This document shows positions 1 to 8,543 of a stretch of DNA of 40,905 nt, piece by piece (positions within the stretch are counted from its first letter, which is position 1; every line of letters starts with the position of its first letter). Where the stretch lies: the NCBI RefSeq assembly GCF_000422925.1, contig NZ_AUGZ01000036.1, forward strand, positions 1 through 40,905, read 5' to 3'. Under the pieces are notes generated by a model. The model was not told the DNA's origin. It saw only the letters and a list, made by a program, of their open reading frames with translations, and searched no databases. The DNA comes from Paludibacterium yongneupense DSM 18731 (lineage in GTDB: Bacteria > Pseudomonadota > Gammaproteobacteria > Burkholderiales > Chromobacteriaceae). The position numbers and the translations under genes are program-made.

Positions 1-717
1 GCCGGTCTGATGGTGGAAGGCTTGACCGACATGACGACGCTGGAGCCGTTCCAGACCCGTTTCGTGCAACCGGCCGCGGCGATTGCCGGCTGGACGCTGG
101 AAACGGCGGGGCGCGTCAGCTTGCTCGATGTCATGAAGAATGCGCACCCGACCGTGCTGATCGGCGTGTCCGGACAGGCGGGCGCTTTCAGCGAGGCGAT
201 CGTGCGCGAAATGGCGCGCCATTGCGCGCAGCCGGTGATCTTCCCGCTGTCGAATCCGACCTCGAGCTGCGAAGCGCTGCCGCAAGACCTGCTGGACTGG
301 ACCGACGGACGGGTGGTGCTGGGCACCGGCAGTCCCTTCCCCCCGGTCGAACGCGACGGGCGTCCGTTCAAGGTCGACCAGACCAATAACTCTTACATCT
401 TCCCGGGTGTCGGTCTGGCCGCGATCGCGCTCAAGCTGCCGTCGATTCCCGACAGCCTGTTCATGGCGGCTGCGCGCGCGCTGGCGTCGATCTCGCCGGC
501 GCGGGCCAATCCGCGGGCCAATCTGCTGCCTCCGGTCAGCGATCTGCGCCGTGTGTCGTATACCGTCGCGCTGGCGGTGGGTTTGCAGGCGCATCGCGAA
601 GGCCTGCTCGATGCCGCGCTCGGCATCGACGAGATCGAAGCCCTGATCCGGGCCAAGATCTGGGAGCCGCGCTACCCGACCATGCGCCATGTGGCGGCGG
701 CAGACGACGGGCGTTGA
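1..717 (+). CDS. maeA: NAD-type malic enzyme, C-terminal part (5' end outside window)
   Basis: Malic enzyme oxidatively decarboxylates malate to pyruvate, producing NADH, in the cytoplasm. The reading frame is open from base 1, so the N-terminal half with the catalytic Tyr/Lys region lies upstream of the window. The visible 238 residues carry the end of the NAD-binding domain: the LIGVSGQAGAFSEAIVREM segment, the PLSNPTS motif with following E, the WTDGR..LGTGSPF stretch, and the NNSYIFPGVGLAAIAL helix. All are diagnostic of the MaeA/SfcA family. PLSNPTS..EA and the C-terminal layout match E. coli MaeA more closely than the MaeB fusion type, because no phosphotransacetylase domain follows. 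A CitA/DcuS-type sensor kinase gene begins 172 bp downstream on the same strand, which suggests malate-responsive control. The NAD rather than NADP preference is inferred from family resemblance only. Confidence 0.9.
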   Translation, partial: AGLMVEGLTDMTTLEPFQTRFVQPAAAIAGWTLETAGRVSLLDVMKNAHPTVLIGVSGQAGAFSEAIVREMARHCAQPVIFPLSNPTSSCEALPQDLLDWTDGRVVLGTGSPFPPVERDGRPFKVDQTNNSYIFPGVGLAAIALKLPSIPDSLFMAAARALASISPARANPRANLLPPVSDLRRVSYTVALAVGLQAHREGLLDAALGIDEIEALIRAKIWEPRYPTMRHVAAADDGR

Positions 718-833
718 TCCGCTGCGCTTGGCGCAACTCGAAACCGGATTTTTCTTGGTATGATGGCTGGCCTGCGGCGGAGACGCCGTGGCGCCACGCC
801 GGATTTCCGACACGATTTCCCCCGCTTGCGGAG

Positions 834-860
834 GACCGTGCGGCGTGTGCCGCGACGGTC
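834..860 (+). other. Hairpin in the leader of the kinase gene
   Basis: GACCGT-GCGGC pairs with GCCGC-ACGGTC around a GTGT loop with one unpaired G, giving an 11-bp GC-rich stem. It lies 30 bp before the kinase start codon. No T-run follows, so it is not a standard terminator. It could be a leader structure or a weak terminator for the malic enzyme transcript. Confidence 0.35.
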
Positions 861-889
861 TGCACGCGTTTCCGGGGGGAATCTAGAAC

Positions 890-2515
890 ATGGGCACGTT
901 AATTTCGATGGTTAAAGCGGCGTCGTTCCGGACGCGGTCGTTCTTGTTGTTGCTAAGCGTTTCCCTCGTCTTGTCGCTGATTATCGGGCAGTACGTCTTC
1001 AGTCGGATGGAAGACAGTCTCTATCGTCAGATCGGCATTCGCGCGCTGGTGCAGGCCCAGGAAATCGCGGTCATGCCTGATGTCGTTGCGGCAGTCGGCA
1101 AGGGTGACGTTGCGGCCCTCAAGCATCTGATTCTTCCCCTCAAAGCGCAGTCCGATGCCAGTTACATTGTCATAGGCGATGCCGCCGGCCGGCACTTGAT
1201 GCACACCGATCCCGCTGTCAACGTCGGCAGCCCGATGCAGGGCGGCGACAACTATGCCGTTCTGAGGGAAGGGCAGAGTCGGGTGACGCTGAAGCGGGGC
1301 ACGCTCGGTCTGTCGTGGCGCGGCAAGGCCCCGGTGCGCGATGCGGCCGGACGGGTCATCGGCGTGGTGTCGGTCGGCTATTTCCAGTCGCGCATCGAGC
1401 GCTGGAACCGCTCCCAGTTCATGCCCCTGTTCGCCATGTTGCTGGCGGTGCTGACCGCGCTGTTTTGTTGCGCCTGGCTGTTTACCCGCAGCATCAAGAA
1501 GCAGATGTTCAATCTGGAGCCCCTGGAAATCGCGCGCCTGGTCCGGCAGCAGGAGGCCGTGTTCGAATCGATCTATGAAGGCGTGTTGTCGCTCGATGTC
1601 GATCGGCATCTGACTGCAATCAACCGAGCCGCGCGCGATATTCTCGAGTTGCAGCAATCCGCGTCCGAATTGCTCGGAGTCTGCCTGGATGAGCTGGTTC
1701 CCGATTGCCCGTTCCTGATTGCGGCGGATGGCCAGGGCGACAAGAAAGACGAAATCTGTCTGTTCAATTCGGTGCAGGTGATTGCCAGTCGCGTCGGCAT
1801 CCATATCGATGGCCGCCCTCAGGGCTGGGTGATCAGTTTCCGCCGCAAAGACGACATCAGCACCCTGAGTCTGCAACTGAGCCAGGTCAAACGCTATGCC
1901 GACAATCTGCGCGTGATCCGGCATGAGCATTTGAACTGGATCTCGACCGTGTCCGGTCTGTTGCACATCAAGGCCTATGATGAAGTGCTGAAGCTGGTCC
2001 AGTCGCAGTCAGCCACACATCAGAAAGTGCTGGACTATATTTCGATGACGTTCGGCAACTATCATATTTGCGGGTTGCTGATCGGTAAATATTATCGTGC
2101 CCAGGAGCTGGGGCTGGAGCTGGAATTCGAGTCGGGGTGCTGTCTCGACGCCTTGCCCGATGTCCTGACCGAAGTCGAATGGATGTCCATCATCGGCAAC
2201 CTGCTGGATAATGCCTTCGACGCGACGCTATCCAGCGGCTACCCTGAGCGCCAGATCGTGCTCTACATTTCTGATGTCGGCGACGAAATGATCGTCGAGG
2301 TCGCGGACAAGGGGCGCGGCATCGCTCCGGCGGTGCGCGACACGCTGTTCGAACGCGGCGTCAGTACCAATGATGGCGCCGACCGCGGCATCGGACTCTA
2401 TCTGGTCGGCAGCTACGTCAAGCAGGCGGGAGGGACGATCACCGTGGAAAACAATATACCCTACGGCACGGTATTTACCGTTTTCGTGCCTAAAAGGACG
2501 CAGAGCAATGCCTAA
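890..2515 (+). CDS. CitA/DcuS-family sensor histidine kinase
   Basis: Membrane sensor kinase of the CitA/DcuS/MalK family, which binds di- or tricarboxylates outside the membrane and phosphorylates a CitB/DcuR regulator. At 541 aa it has the family's usual size. TM1 is near residues 17-36. A periplasmic PAS-like sensor follows (about 40-175), including YIVIGDAAGRHLMHTDP and the SWRGKAPV...GVVSVGY end typical of CitA. TM2 is near 178-198 and a cytoplasmic PAS domain spans about 218-320. The phospho-acceptor His is H345 in RHEHLN, and the ATPase domain has an N box (NLLDNAFDA, 437-445), DKGRGI and GIGLYLVG. The ATG at 890 gives a good N-terminus; the purine-rich GGGGGA upstream is a weak ribosome site. 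The gene overlaps the regulator gene by 8 bp. The neighbouring malic enzyme makes malate the most likely ligand, but this is inference; citrate or fumarate are possible. Confidence 0.9.
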   Translation: MGTLISMVKAASFRTRSFLLLLSVSLVLSLIIGQYVFSRMEDSLYRQIGIRALVQAQEIAVMPDVVAAVGKGDVAALKHLILPLKAQSDASYIVIGDAAGRHLMHTDPAVNVGSPMQGGDNYAVLREGQSRVTLKRGTLGLSWRGKAPVRDAAGRVIGVVSVGYFQSRIERWNRSQFMPLFAMLLAVLTALFCCAWLFTRSIKKQMFNLEPLEIARLVRQQEAVFESIYEGVLSLDVDRHLTAINRAARDILELQQSASELLGVCLDELVPDCPFLIAADGQGDKKDEICLFNSVQVIASRVGIHIDGRPQGWVISFRRKDDISTLSLQLSQVKRYADNLRVIRHEHLNWISTVSGLLHIKAYDEVLKLVQSQSATHQKVLDYISMTFGNYHICGLLIGKYYRAQELGLELEFESGCCLDALPDVLTEVEWMSIIGNLLDNAFDATLSSGYPERQIVLYISDVGDEMIVEVADKGRGIAPAVRDTLFERGVSTNDGADRGIGLYLVGSYVKQAGGTITVENNIPYGTVFTVFVPKRTQSNA

Positions 2516-3197
2516 TATCGATGTGCTTATTGTCGAAGATGAAACTCGGCTGGCCGAAATCCATGCCGAGTTCATCCGCAAAAACAACCGCTTCCGTGCC
2601 GTGAACGTGGCGTCCAATCTGTCGGATGCACGCAAGATGATCCAGGTGCTCAAGCCCAACCTGTTGCTGCTGGACAATTACTTGCCGGACGGCAAAGGCA
2701 TTGAACTGCTCGAGGACATCGTCTCCTGCGACTACCCGACCCGGGTGATCTTCATCACGGCTGCCAGCGATATGGAAACATGCAGCAAGGCGATCCGCTA
2801 CGGTGCGTTCGACTACATTATCAAGCCGGTATCTTACGAACGTCTGCAGATGACGCTGGATCGCTACATCCGTTTCTTCGATTCGCAGCAAGCGAAGGAT
2901 CATGTCAACCAGCATCATGTCGACGAGCTGTTCAACCTGCAGTCGAAAGATTTTCGCAGCGAGAAACACACCAAGGGCATCGAGGAGCTGACCCTGCAGC
3001 GGATCAAGGATGTTTTCATTGCCAATGCGGACGAGCACACCACCGAGAGCGTGGCGCGCACGATAGGCATCAGCAAGACCACCGCACGGCGCTATCTCGA
3101 ATTCTGCGTCGAGAACCGTTTTCTGCGAGCCGAGATTTCATATGGCCGCATCGGCCGTCCCGAGCGTGTCTACAAGAAGCAGGACGCATCGGACTGA
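2508..3197 (+). CDS. CitB/DcuR-family response regulator
   Basis: Partner of the preceding kinase. The 229-aa protein has an N-terminal receiver domain with acidic residues VED(10-11), phospho-acceptor D56 in LLLLDNYLPDGKG, and the conserved Lys in IIKPVSYERL. A linker leads to a C-terminal winged-helix/HTH, with TTESVARTIGISKTTARRYL as recognition region, in the style of CitB, DcuR and MalR. The ATG at 2508 was chosen over longer in-frame options because AAGGA lies 9 bp upstream and the protein then begins directly with the receiver fold (MPNIDVLIVEDE). The start overlaps the kinase stop by 8 bp, so translation is probably coupled. Likely targets are the adjacent malic enzyme gene and possibly the 2-hydroxycarboxylate transporter at 26.8-28.2 kb; neither is shown by the sequence. 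Confidence 0.9.
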   Translation: MPNIDVLIVEDETRLAEIHAEFIRKNNRFRAVNVASNLSDARKMIQVLKPNLLLLDNYLPDGKGIELLEDIVSCDYPTRVIFITAASDMETCSKAIRYGAFDYIIKPVSYERLQMTLDRYIRFFDSQQAKDHVNQHHVDELFNLQSKDFRSEKHTKGIEELTLQRIKDVFIANADEHTTESVARTIGISKTTARRYLEFCVENRFLRAEISYGRIGRPERVYKKQDASD

Positions 3198-3235
3198 ACG
3201 CGGCGGTGGGGCGTACGGGCAGCGCAGGGACCGGA

Positions 3236-3514
3236 TCAGGACGGAGCCGGCGTTTTTCCCTCGGCCTTGCGGGCTTTTACGTGTTCGATGACTTTGCGGC
3301 AAGGAACGTCGAGCGTGCTTTCGTGTTTTTCCAGACAGGCTAGAATGCGTCCGTCCCCGGAGGGAACGTTCGGGCAGTACTGCCTGATGTCGGGCTTGCA
3401 GGCGCGAATGGCGCGCAGGGTGGCGGGCCCGGCTTCGGGGGCGTCGGCGCCGTGGGCCGACAGGCTGAGCAGGGCCAGCAAGGTGGCGCCGCCTTTCATC
3501 ACTGAATACTTCAT
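3236..3514 (-). CDS. Exported cysteine-rich repeat (GLG1-like) small protein
   Basis: A 92-aa protein with a signal peptide (K/M-rich start, then ATLLALLSLSAHGADA). One cysteine-rich repeat follows, with C39, C47, C60 and C72 in the pattern ACKPDIRQYC...RILACLEKH...VPCRKVI. This is the pattern of the bacterial GLG1-like Cys-rich repeat family (periplasmic, function unknown). The ATG at 3514 was preferred over one four codons upstream because GGAG is 6-8 bp before it. It is convergent with the response regulator gene, with 38 bp between stops. A strong terminator at 3636-3667 separates it from the permease gene upstream, so it probably has its own promoter in 3515-3635. The four Cys suggest two disulfides. 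Confidence 0.8.
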   Translation of the reverse strand: MKYSVMKGGATLLALLSLSAHGADAPEAGPATLRAIRACKPDIRQYCPNVPSGDGRILACLEKHESTLDVPCRKVIEHVKARKAEGKTPAPS

Positions 3515-3635
3515 CTCGCTCTCCATGAGAAAGTGGTTCGGGTTTTCGTGATGATAAGGGATGCGGGCTGTCTGACATTTGCCTGTTCGGACAGTGGCCC
3601 GGACGCTCATTCGGGCTATAGTCGAAGATTGACGC

Positions 3636-3667
3636 AAAAAGGGGCGCTCCCATGAAGCGCCCCTTTT
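3636..3667 (-). terminator. Rho-independent terminator of the permease gene (possibly bidirectional)
   Basis: Perfect 8-bp stem GGGGCGCT/AGCGCCCC with a 7-nt loop. It is flanked by five A on the left and four T on the right, so it can act in both directions. It lies 38 bp past the permease stop on the minus strand. Confidence 0.85.
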
Positions 3668-3704
3668 GCCGTGCATGCCGTATTGAATCCTCGCGCGAGC
3701 GATA

Positions 3705-5237
3705 TCAGACGTTTTCGCGCACGAGCCCCTCGCTTTCGGCGCTGCCTGCCGCCGCCGGCTTGATCTGCGGCGGGCCGACGAAGCGGCGGCGTTCGAACAG
3801 GAACCAGCCGCCGACCAGCAGCACCACACTGGCAATGGCATAGTTGTCGATGATGTCGTTGGGCGGTTGCAGTGCGATGAAGATCAGTCCAAGCACGCCC
3901 AATACCGTGATGGCGGCAAAAGGTTTGGACAGTGCGCCCAGGCGGAACGGACCGAAATCGGTCCAGGTTTTGCCTTCGGCGAACAGCCCGGCGGCAATCG
4001 GCATCGCATAGGATACGTACAGGAACATCGCGCAACCGGCCGCCAGGGCGGTAAAGGCCGGCGAATACAGGGTGGCGGCAACGGAGAGCACGGCCACGGT
4101 CCAGACGGCGTTTACCGGGGACTTGTAGCGCGGACTCACGCGACGCAGCCAGTGCGAGCCCGGCAGGCCGCCATCGCGGGCAAAGGCAAACACCATGCGC
4201 GAGGTCGATGTTACACAAGCCAGCGCGCACAGATAGTTGGCGACAACGATGGCGATGTAGAGCGTCGATTTGAGCGCAACGGGAATCGGCAGGCCGGCCA
4301 GCAGATTGAAGACCACGCTCCCGCCATCCTTGGCGGCGGCTGCCGGATTGTGCATCGCGAGCACGAAAGAGCAGATCAGGATGTAGCCGAACAGAACCGA
4401 CCACAGTACGGCATGCAGCATGCTGCGCGGAACGGTGACCTTGGCGTTGACGGTTTCCTCCGCCGTGTGGGCGGAAGCGTCAAAGCCGGTAATGGTGTAC
4501 ATCGGCAGCAGCAGACCCAGTGCAAAGGCCATCAAGCCGCTACTGTGCGGAATCACGTTCCCGCCGGGAGCGCCGCTGTTGTTGACGAAGGTGAACAGGC
4601 GCGACACATCCAGCACCGGGATGCTGTAGAACATGATCAGGGTCAGTATGACGGCGACGGCCAGGATCAGGTAGCCCGAGAAGTCGGTCAGCTTGCTGGT
4701 CACGCGGATGCCGATATGGTTGAAAACAGCCTGGCTGGCCGTGATCAGGCTAACGGCCAGCGCTTGTTGCCACGGGCCCCAGTGCGAGACGTCGATGCCG
4801 AAGACCGGCGTCAATACCAACTGCGAGAACAAGGTGTAGACGCCGACATTGACCGACGCCACCACGAAAATCAGCCCCAGGAGATTGACCCAGGCTGTGG
4901 CCCAGCCCCAGCCGCGACCGCCGAGGATGGAGGACCAGTGGTAGAGACCGCCGGCAGTCGGGTAGGCCGAGGCGATCTGGGCCATGGCCGCGGCCACGAT
5001 CAGCGCGAAAGCGCCGCCCACCAGCCAGCCGACCCCGATGCCGAAGCCACCTGTGCTGGAGAAGCCCGCCTGGAACGACGTGATGCCCCCTGCCAGAATG
5101 CAGATGGTGGAAAAGGAGATGGCAAAGTTGGAAAAACCGTGCATGCGCCGCGCCAACTCCTGGGTGTAGCCCATTTTGTGCAACTCGTGCGCATCGGCAT
5201 CGGTAAGCGATTTGACCTCTGGTGTCTTGTCTGACAT
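3705..5237 (-). CDS. APC-superfamily permease (amino acid/choline type), probable amine importer
   Basis: A 510-aa inner-membrane transporter with about 12 hydrophobic segments. The N-terminal MGYTQELARRMHGFSNFAIS signature and the GGITSFQAG loop are typical of the amino acid/choline transporter (ACT) branch of the APC superfamily (GABA, choline and related permeases). The start at 5237 is preceded by GAGGTG at 8 bp. A much longer antisense-overlapping reading frame continues upstream through eutB, but it is a codon-bias artefact. The gene is divergent from eutBC with a 297-bp shared upstream region. Context therefore points to ethanolamine or a related amine as substrate. The protein does not resemble the standard Eat ethanolamine permease, so the substrate is inference. 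Confidence 0.85.
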   Translation of the reverse strand: MSDKTPEVKSLTDADAHELHKMGYTQELARRMHGFSNFAISFSTICILAGGITSFQAGFSSTGGFGIGVGWLVGGAFALIVAAAMAQIASAYPTAGGLYHWSSILGGRGWGWATAWVNLLGLIFVVASVNVGVYTLFSQLVLTPVFGIDVSHWGPWQQALAVSLITASQAVFNHIGIRVTSKLTDFSGYLILAVAVILTLIMFYSIPVLDVSRLFTFVNNSGAPGGNVIPHSSGLMAFALGLLLPMYTITGFDASAHTAEETVNAKVTVPRSMLHAVLWSVLFGYILICSFVLAMHNPAAAAKDGGSVVFNLLAGLPIPVALKSTLYIAIVVANYLCALACVTSTSRMVFAFARDGGLPGSHWLRRVSPRYKSPVNAVWTVAVLSVAATLYSPAFTALAAGCAMFLYVSYAMPIAAGLFAEGKTWTDFGPFRLGALSKPFAAITVLGVLGLIFIALQPPNDIIDNYAIASVVLLVGGWFLFERRRFVGPPQIKPAAAGSAESEGLVRENV

Positions 5238-5534
5238 GGATACACCTCGTCTGTAGCGAAATATGAAGGCGTTGGGCGATAATTCGCAACGCACTGCGTG
5301 TTTACCTGCAACAAGCGTGCCACGCCGTTTTCGGGGCTTTACGCGATTTTTACTTGACTTCTGCACAGGCAGGGTAAAAAAAGGGGCGCCATTGTTGTGC
5401 ACTGCACCAGCGCCGGGCATGTGCCGTGGCTGGCGCTTGACGCCGGATGGCCGCGAGACGGCGCGCCGGGGCTGGCGGCAGGCATGATTCATGCTGGCAA
5501 TGGCTGACACCATTAAGGGCGGAGACCAACTACA
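5238..5534. promoter_or_regulatory. Divergent control region between permease and eutBC
   Basis: 297 bp with no credible gene. TTGACT at 5354-5359 followed 15 bp later by TAAAAA (5375-5380) is a poor promoter candidate for eutB. No clear operator was recognised. GGAG at 5521-5524 is the eutB ribosome site. Confidence 0.3.
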
Positions 5535-6926
5535 ATGGCTTACTTCAGTAGCATCGGTGTCAAACGCTATCGTTTCGACGACTTGAAAACCCTGATGGCC
5601 AGAGCCACTCCCGAGCGTTCGGGGGATTGTCTGGCCGGCGTCGCGGCGGAGTCCGCGGAAGAGAGGATGGCTGCGCGTCTGGCGCTGGCCGATGTTCCGC
5701 TTTCCACTTTCGTCGAACAGGCGCTGATTCCCTACGAAAGCGATGAAGTGACGCGCCTGATCATGGACAGCCATGATCGTGCGGCTTTCGCCGAGATCGC
5801 CAGCCTGAGCGTGGGGGAACTGCGCGACTGGTTGCTCGGCGATGCGGCTGACAGTGCGGCCCTCGCCCGTGTCGCGCCGGGTCTTACGCCCGAGATGGTG
5901 GCCGCCGTCAGCAAATTGATGCGCAACCAGGATCTGATCCTGGTCGCCGCCAAATGCCGGGTGGTGACCCGTTTTCGCAATACGATAGGCCTGCCGGGGC
6001 ATCTTGCGGTCAGGCTGCAGCCGAATCACCCCACCGACGACCCGCGCGGCATCGCCGCCTCGATGCTGGACGGTCTGCTCTACGGTTGCGGCGATGCCGT
6101 GATAGGCATCAACCCGGCTACCGACAGCCTGTCGGCTCTGGCTACGCTCGAACATCTGCTTGCCGATGTCATCGAGCGCTACCGGATCCCGACCCAATCG
6201 TGCATCCTGACCCATGTCACCAACTCCATCCAACTGATAGAGCGTTCCGTTCCGGTCGACCTTGTGTTTCAGTCCATCGCAGGCACCGAGCGAGCGAATG
6301 CGGGCTTTGGCATCAACCTCGCCATTCTCGACGAAGCGCACCAGGCTGCGCTGTCGCTGGAGCGCGGTACGCTAGGAGACAATGTGATGTACTTCGAGAC
6401 AGGGCAGGGCAGCGCGCTGTCAGCCGGCGCCCATCATGGGGTGGACCAGCAGACCTGCGAGGCGCGCGCCTATGCCGTGGCACGTCGCTACCGCCCCTTG
6501 CTGGTGAATACGGTCGTCGGCTTCATCGGTCCCGAGTATTTGTATGACGGCAAGCAAATCATCCGCGCCGGCCTCGAAGATCATTTCTGCGGCAAGCTGC
6601 TCGGACTGCCGCTGGGGTGCGATGTGTGCTACACCAATCATGCCGAAGCCGATCAGGACGATATGGATACGCTGCTGACCTTGCTCGGCACGGCGGGGGT
6701 GAATTTCATCATGGGAGTGCCGGGAGCCGACGACATCATGCTCAATTATCAGAGCACATCCTTCCACGACGCCCTGTATCTGCGCCGCGTACTGGGTCTC
6801 AAGCGCGCCCCCGAATTCGAACAATGGCTAGTCGAAATGGGAGTGGTCGATGCGGGGGGGCGGCTGTTGCCGGCATCGGCCAGCCACCCTCTGTTGGGCG
6901 TGATGCCGAAGCAGGAGGCCGCATGA
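5535..6926 (+). CDS. eutB: Ethanolamine ammonia-lyase large subunit
   Basis: Catalytic heavy chain of adenosylcobalamin-dependent ethanolamine ammonia-lyase, which converts ethanolamine to acetaldehyde and ammonia. The 463-aa length is normal for the family (about 453-467). Family segments are seen in order: an N-terminal region with LIPYESDEVTRLI, the AKCRVVTRFRNTIGLPGH stretch, SIAGTERANAGFGINL, YFETGQGSALSAGAHHGVDQ, the GLPLGCDVCYTNHAEADQDD metal/substrate region and FIMGVPGADDIMLNYQSTS. GGAG lies 10 bp before the ATG. The gene overlaps eutC by 4 bp (ATGA). No microcompartment genes and no EutA reactivase are nearby, so this is the short, cytosolic type of ethanolamine pathway using ethanolamine as a nitrogen or carbon source. 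Confidence 0.96.
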   Translation: MAYFSSIGVKRYRFDDLKTLMARATPERSGDCLAGVAAESAEERMAARLALADVPLSTFVEQALIPYESDEVTRLIMDSHDRAAFAEIASLSVGELRDWLLGDAADSAALARVAPGLTPEMVAAVSKLMRNQDLILVAAKCRVVTRFRNTIGLPGHLAVRLQPNHPTDDPRGIAASMLDGLLYGCGDAVIGINPATDSLSALATLEHLLADVIERYRIPTQSCILTHVTNSIQLIERSVPVDLVFQSIAGTERANAGFGINLAILDEAHQAALSLERGTLGDNVMYFETGQGSALSAGAHHGVDQQTCEARAYAVARRYRPLLVNTVVGFIGPEYLYDGKQIIRAGLEDHFCGKLLGLPLGCDVCYTNHAEADQDDMDTLLTLLGTAGVNFIMGVPGADDIMLNYQSTSFHDALYLRRVLGLKRAPEFEQWLVEMGVVDAGGRLLPASASHPLLGVMPKQEAA

Positions 6927-7675
6927 GCGATATCTCGCAACAGGACAGCTGGCAGAAACTGAAGTGTTTTACCGCTGCGCGCATTGCCCTCGGACGGTGC
7001 GGCGTGAGCCTGCCGACCCGTGAAGTGCTGCGCTTCGGCATCGCGCATGCCCAGGCGCGCGATGCGGTGCATCTGCCGTTCGATGCGGAGGCCCTGGCCG
7101 CGCGGCTGACGGCGCACGGTTTTACGACACTGATGGCGCAGAGCCAGGCCTGCGACCGGCCGACCTATTTGCGGCGTCCCGATCTCGGCAGGAAGTTGGC
7201 TCCTGCCGCGAGACAGGCGCTGTGTGCCGCGGAGACTTCTTGCGATCTGGTTTTCATGGTCGGCGATGGGTTGTCCTCGCGTGCGGTGCACGAGCAGGCC
7301 GAACCCTTTCTGATCGAAGCGCGCTCGCGCCTGGAGAAGGAAGGCATTTCGGTGGGGCCCGTCGTGCTGGCGCGGCAGGCGCGGGTGGCCCTCGGCGACG
7401 AAGTGGCCGAATGCCTGCAGGCAAAACTGGTCGTGGTGCTGATCGGTGAACGTCCGGGATTGTCTTCACCCGACAGCCTGGGCTTGTATCTGACCTGGCA
7501 GGCGCATGTCGGCTGCAGCGACGCCGATCGCAACTGCATCTCCAATATCCGCGGCGCGGGCCTGTCCCATGCCCTGGCGGCGCAGAAAATGACGTGGCTT
7601 GTACTGCAGGCGCGGCATCTGGGGTTGAGCGGCGTCAACCTTAAGGACGAGAGCGATCTGATCGAGGCGCAGTGA
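6923..7675 (+). CDS. eutC: Ethanolamine ammonia-lyase small subunit
   Basis: Light chain of the EutBC complex; it helps bind adenosylcobalamin. The 250-aa product fits the family (about 250-300). Recognised features are TAARIALGRCGVSLPTREVLRFGIAHAQARDAVH near residues 17-50, DLVFMVGDGLSSRAV, GEDE/GDEVAE and the C-terminal LIGERPGLSSPDSLGLYLTW followed by DADRNCISNIRG. The ATG at 6923 overlaps the eutB stop in an ATGA junction, which implies translational coupling and equal subunit synthesis; a longer in-frame opening to 6617 lies inside eutB and is rejected. It converges on the module-protein gene ending at 7710, with 34 bp between stops and no obvious terminator. Confidence 0.95.
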   Translation: MSDISQQDSWQKLKCFTAARIALGRCGVSLPTREVLRFGIAHAQARDAVHLPFDAEALAARLTAHGFTTLMAQSQACDRPTYLRRPDLGRKLAPAARQALCAAETSCDLVFMVGDGLSSRAVHEQAEPFLIEARSRLEKEGISVGPVVLARQARVALGDEVAECLQAKLVVVLIGERPGLSSPDSLGLYLTWQAHVGCSDADRNCISNIRGAGLSHALAAQKMTWLVLQARHLGLSGVNLKDESDLIEAQ

Positions 7676-7709
7676 CGATGGCGTGCCGAAGCGGCCGGAG
7701 CGCATGTCT

Positions 7710-8543
7710 TCAACTCCGCTCGCACAGGTATAGCGTGTCTGCACGCCAGAACGTGACGTAACGTTCCGGGCACGGATGCACCTTCAGCGTGCAGCCGCCG
7801 TGCAAGCGCGCCTTGAGCAGCGGCAGCCCGTCGACGGGAACGGCAGGGTAGCCGTGTTCTACCGATAACATCAACAGTGCGCCGGGGTCCAGCTCGGCGC
7901 GTCCCCCGACCGCGATCAGGTCGGCCGCGCGAACCTTGCCGTCGGCCAGTGCGATGCCCAGCGATGGCGCCCAGGCGCCATTGGCGCGCACGATCAGGTC
8001 GCCTGCAATGGCGACGCGCCCGCTTCCCGCCGCCTTTGCATGGACGATGGAGAAGCGGCTGCCCAGGTCCAGTGCCGCGAGCCGTCCCCTGTCTGCCAGC
8101 CGCAAGCTCTGCCCGGTTCCGCCCTGGGTCGCCACCGGCGTGGTGGGCGAATCGGCCATGACGACCGAACCGTGAACGACTTCGAGACCGGAGGGGAGGT
8201 CGAGCGGGCGGATGAACTCGATGCCCCCCGTCGCACAGGCAAAAACCAGCACGACAGCCGGCCCAGTCAGGGTGCCGCGCTGTACCGCGCAACCTTCCGG
8301 AATCAGTAGACGCACGCGCTGATAGCATTCGACATCGCTGATGCAGTCGGCTCCCGGGTGATAGACAAAGCTTGAGTCGGCGGCGGCAAGCGGGGCCGCA
8401 CCGAGGCTCATACGGCCATCGATGGTCCTTCTGCATCGTCGCAGCAGGGTGGCAAAACGACTGGGGTCGGGTAGCGGGTCGCGGCCGGGGCGGTCGATGC
8501 CGGGAACGGGGGCCAGCCAGGCATTCTCCCTTTCATCCGCCAT
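7710..8543 (-). CDS. Unrecognised protein with one autotransporter-passenger-like module
   Basis: 277 aa, no function recognised. Residues about 59-275 form one module that also occurs twice in the gene just upstream. It opens with YHPGADCISDVECYQRV and carries LPSGLEVVHGSVVM. It then has ADLIAVGGRAELDPGALLML and VPVDGLPLLKARLHGG, and closes with WRADTLYL. The order (a ..D.L.V.G.A.L..G..L.L strand repeat, a ..GLPLL....G loop, a final W..DTLYL) resembles the C-terminal end of autotransporter passenger beta-helices. However, there is no signal peptide, no membrane beta-barrel and no phage fibre feature. It starts with ATG at 8543, with GGGAGAA 6 bp upstream, and overlaps the upstream gene by 11 bp, so the two are co-translated. 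Cytoplasmic location or export by a dedicated system are both open. Confidence 0.7.
   Translation of the reverse strand: MADERENAWLAPVPGIDRPGRDPLPDPSRFATLLRRCRRTIDGRMSLGAAPLAAADSSFVYHPGADCISDVECYQRVRLLIPEGCAVQRGTLTGPAVVLVFACATGGIEFIRPLDLPSGLEVVHGSVVMADSPTTPVATQGGTGQSLRLADRGRLAALDLGSRFSIVHAKAAGSGRVAIAGDLIVRANGAWAPSLGIALADGKVRAADLIAVGGRAELDPGALLMLSVEHGYPAVPVDGLPLLKARLHGGCTLKVHPCPERYVTFWRADTLYLCERS

Noticed and set aside
953-1966. 337-codon minus-strand frame inside the sensor kinase gene
   Set aside because: Compositionally odd (His/Gln/Asp-rich) and opposite to a kinase with all family motifs.
3867-5234. 455-codon open frame on the plus strand opposite the APC permease
   Set aside because: Glu/Gly/Arg/His-rich, low-complexity translation without a ribosome site; it is the antisense of a clear membrane transporter gene in GC-rich DNA.
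5238-6341. Upstream extension of the permease frame to an 878-aa protein
   Set aside because: The extra part is antisense to eutB, and a good ribosome site and family N-terminus exist at 5237.
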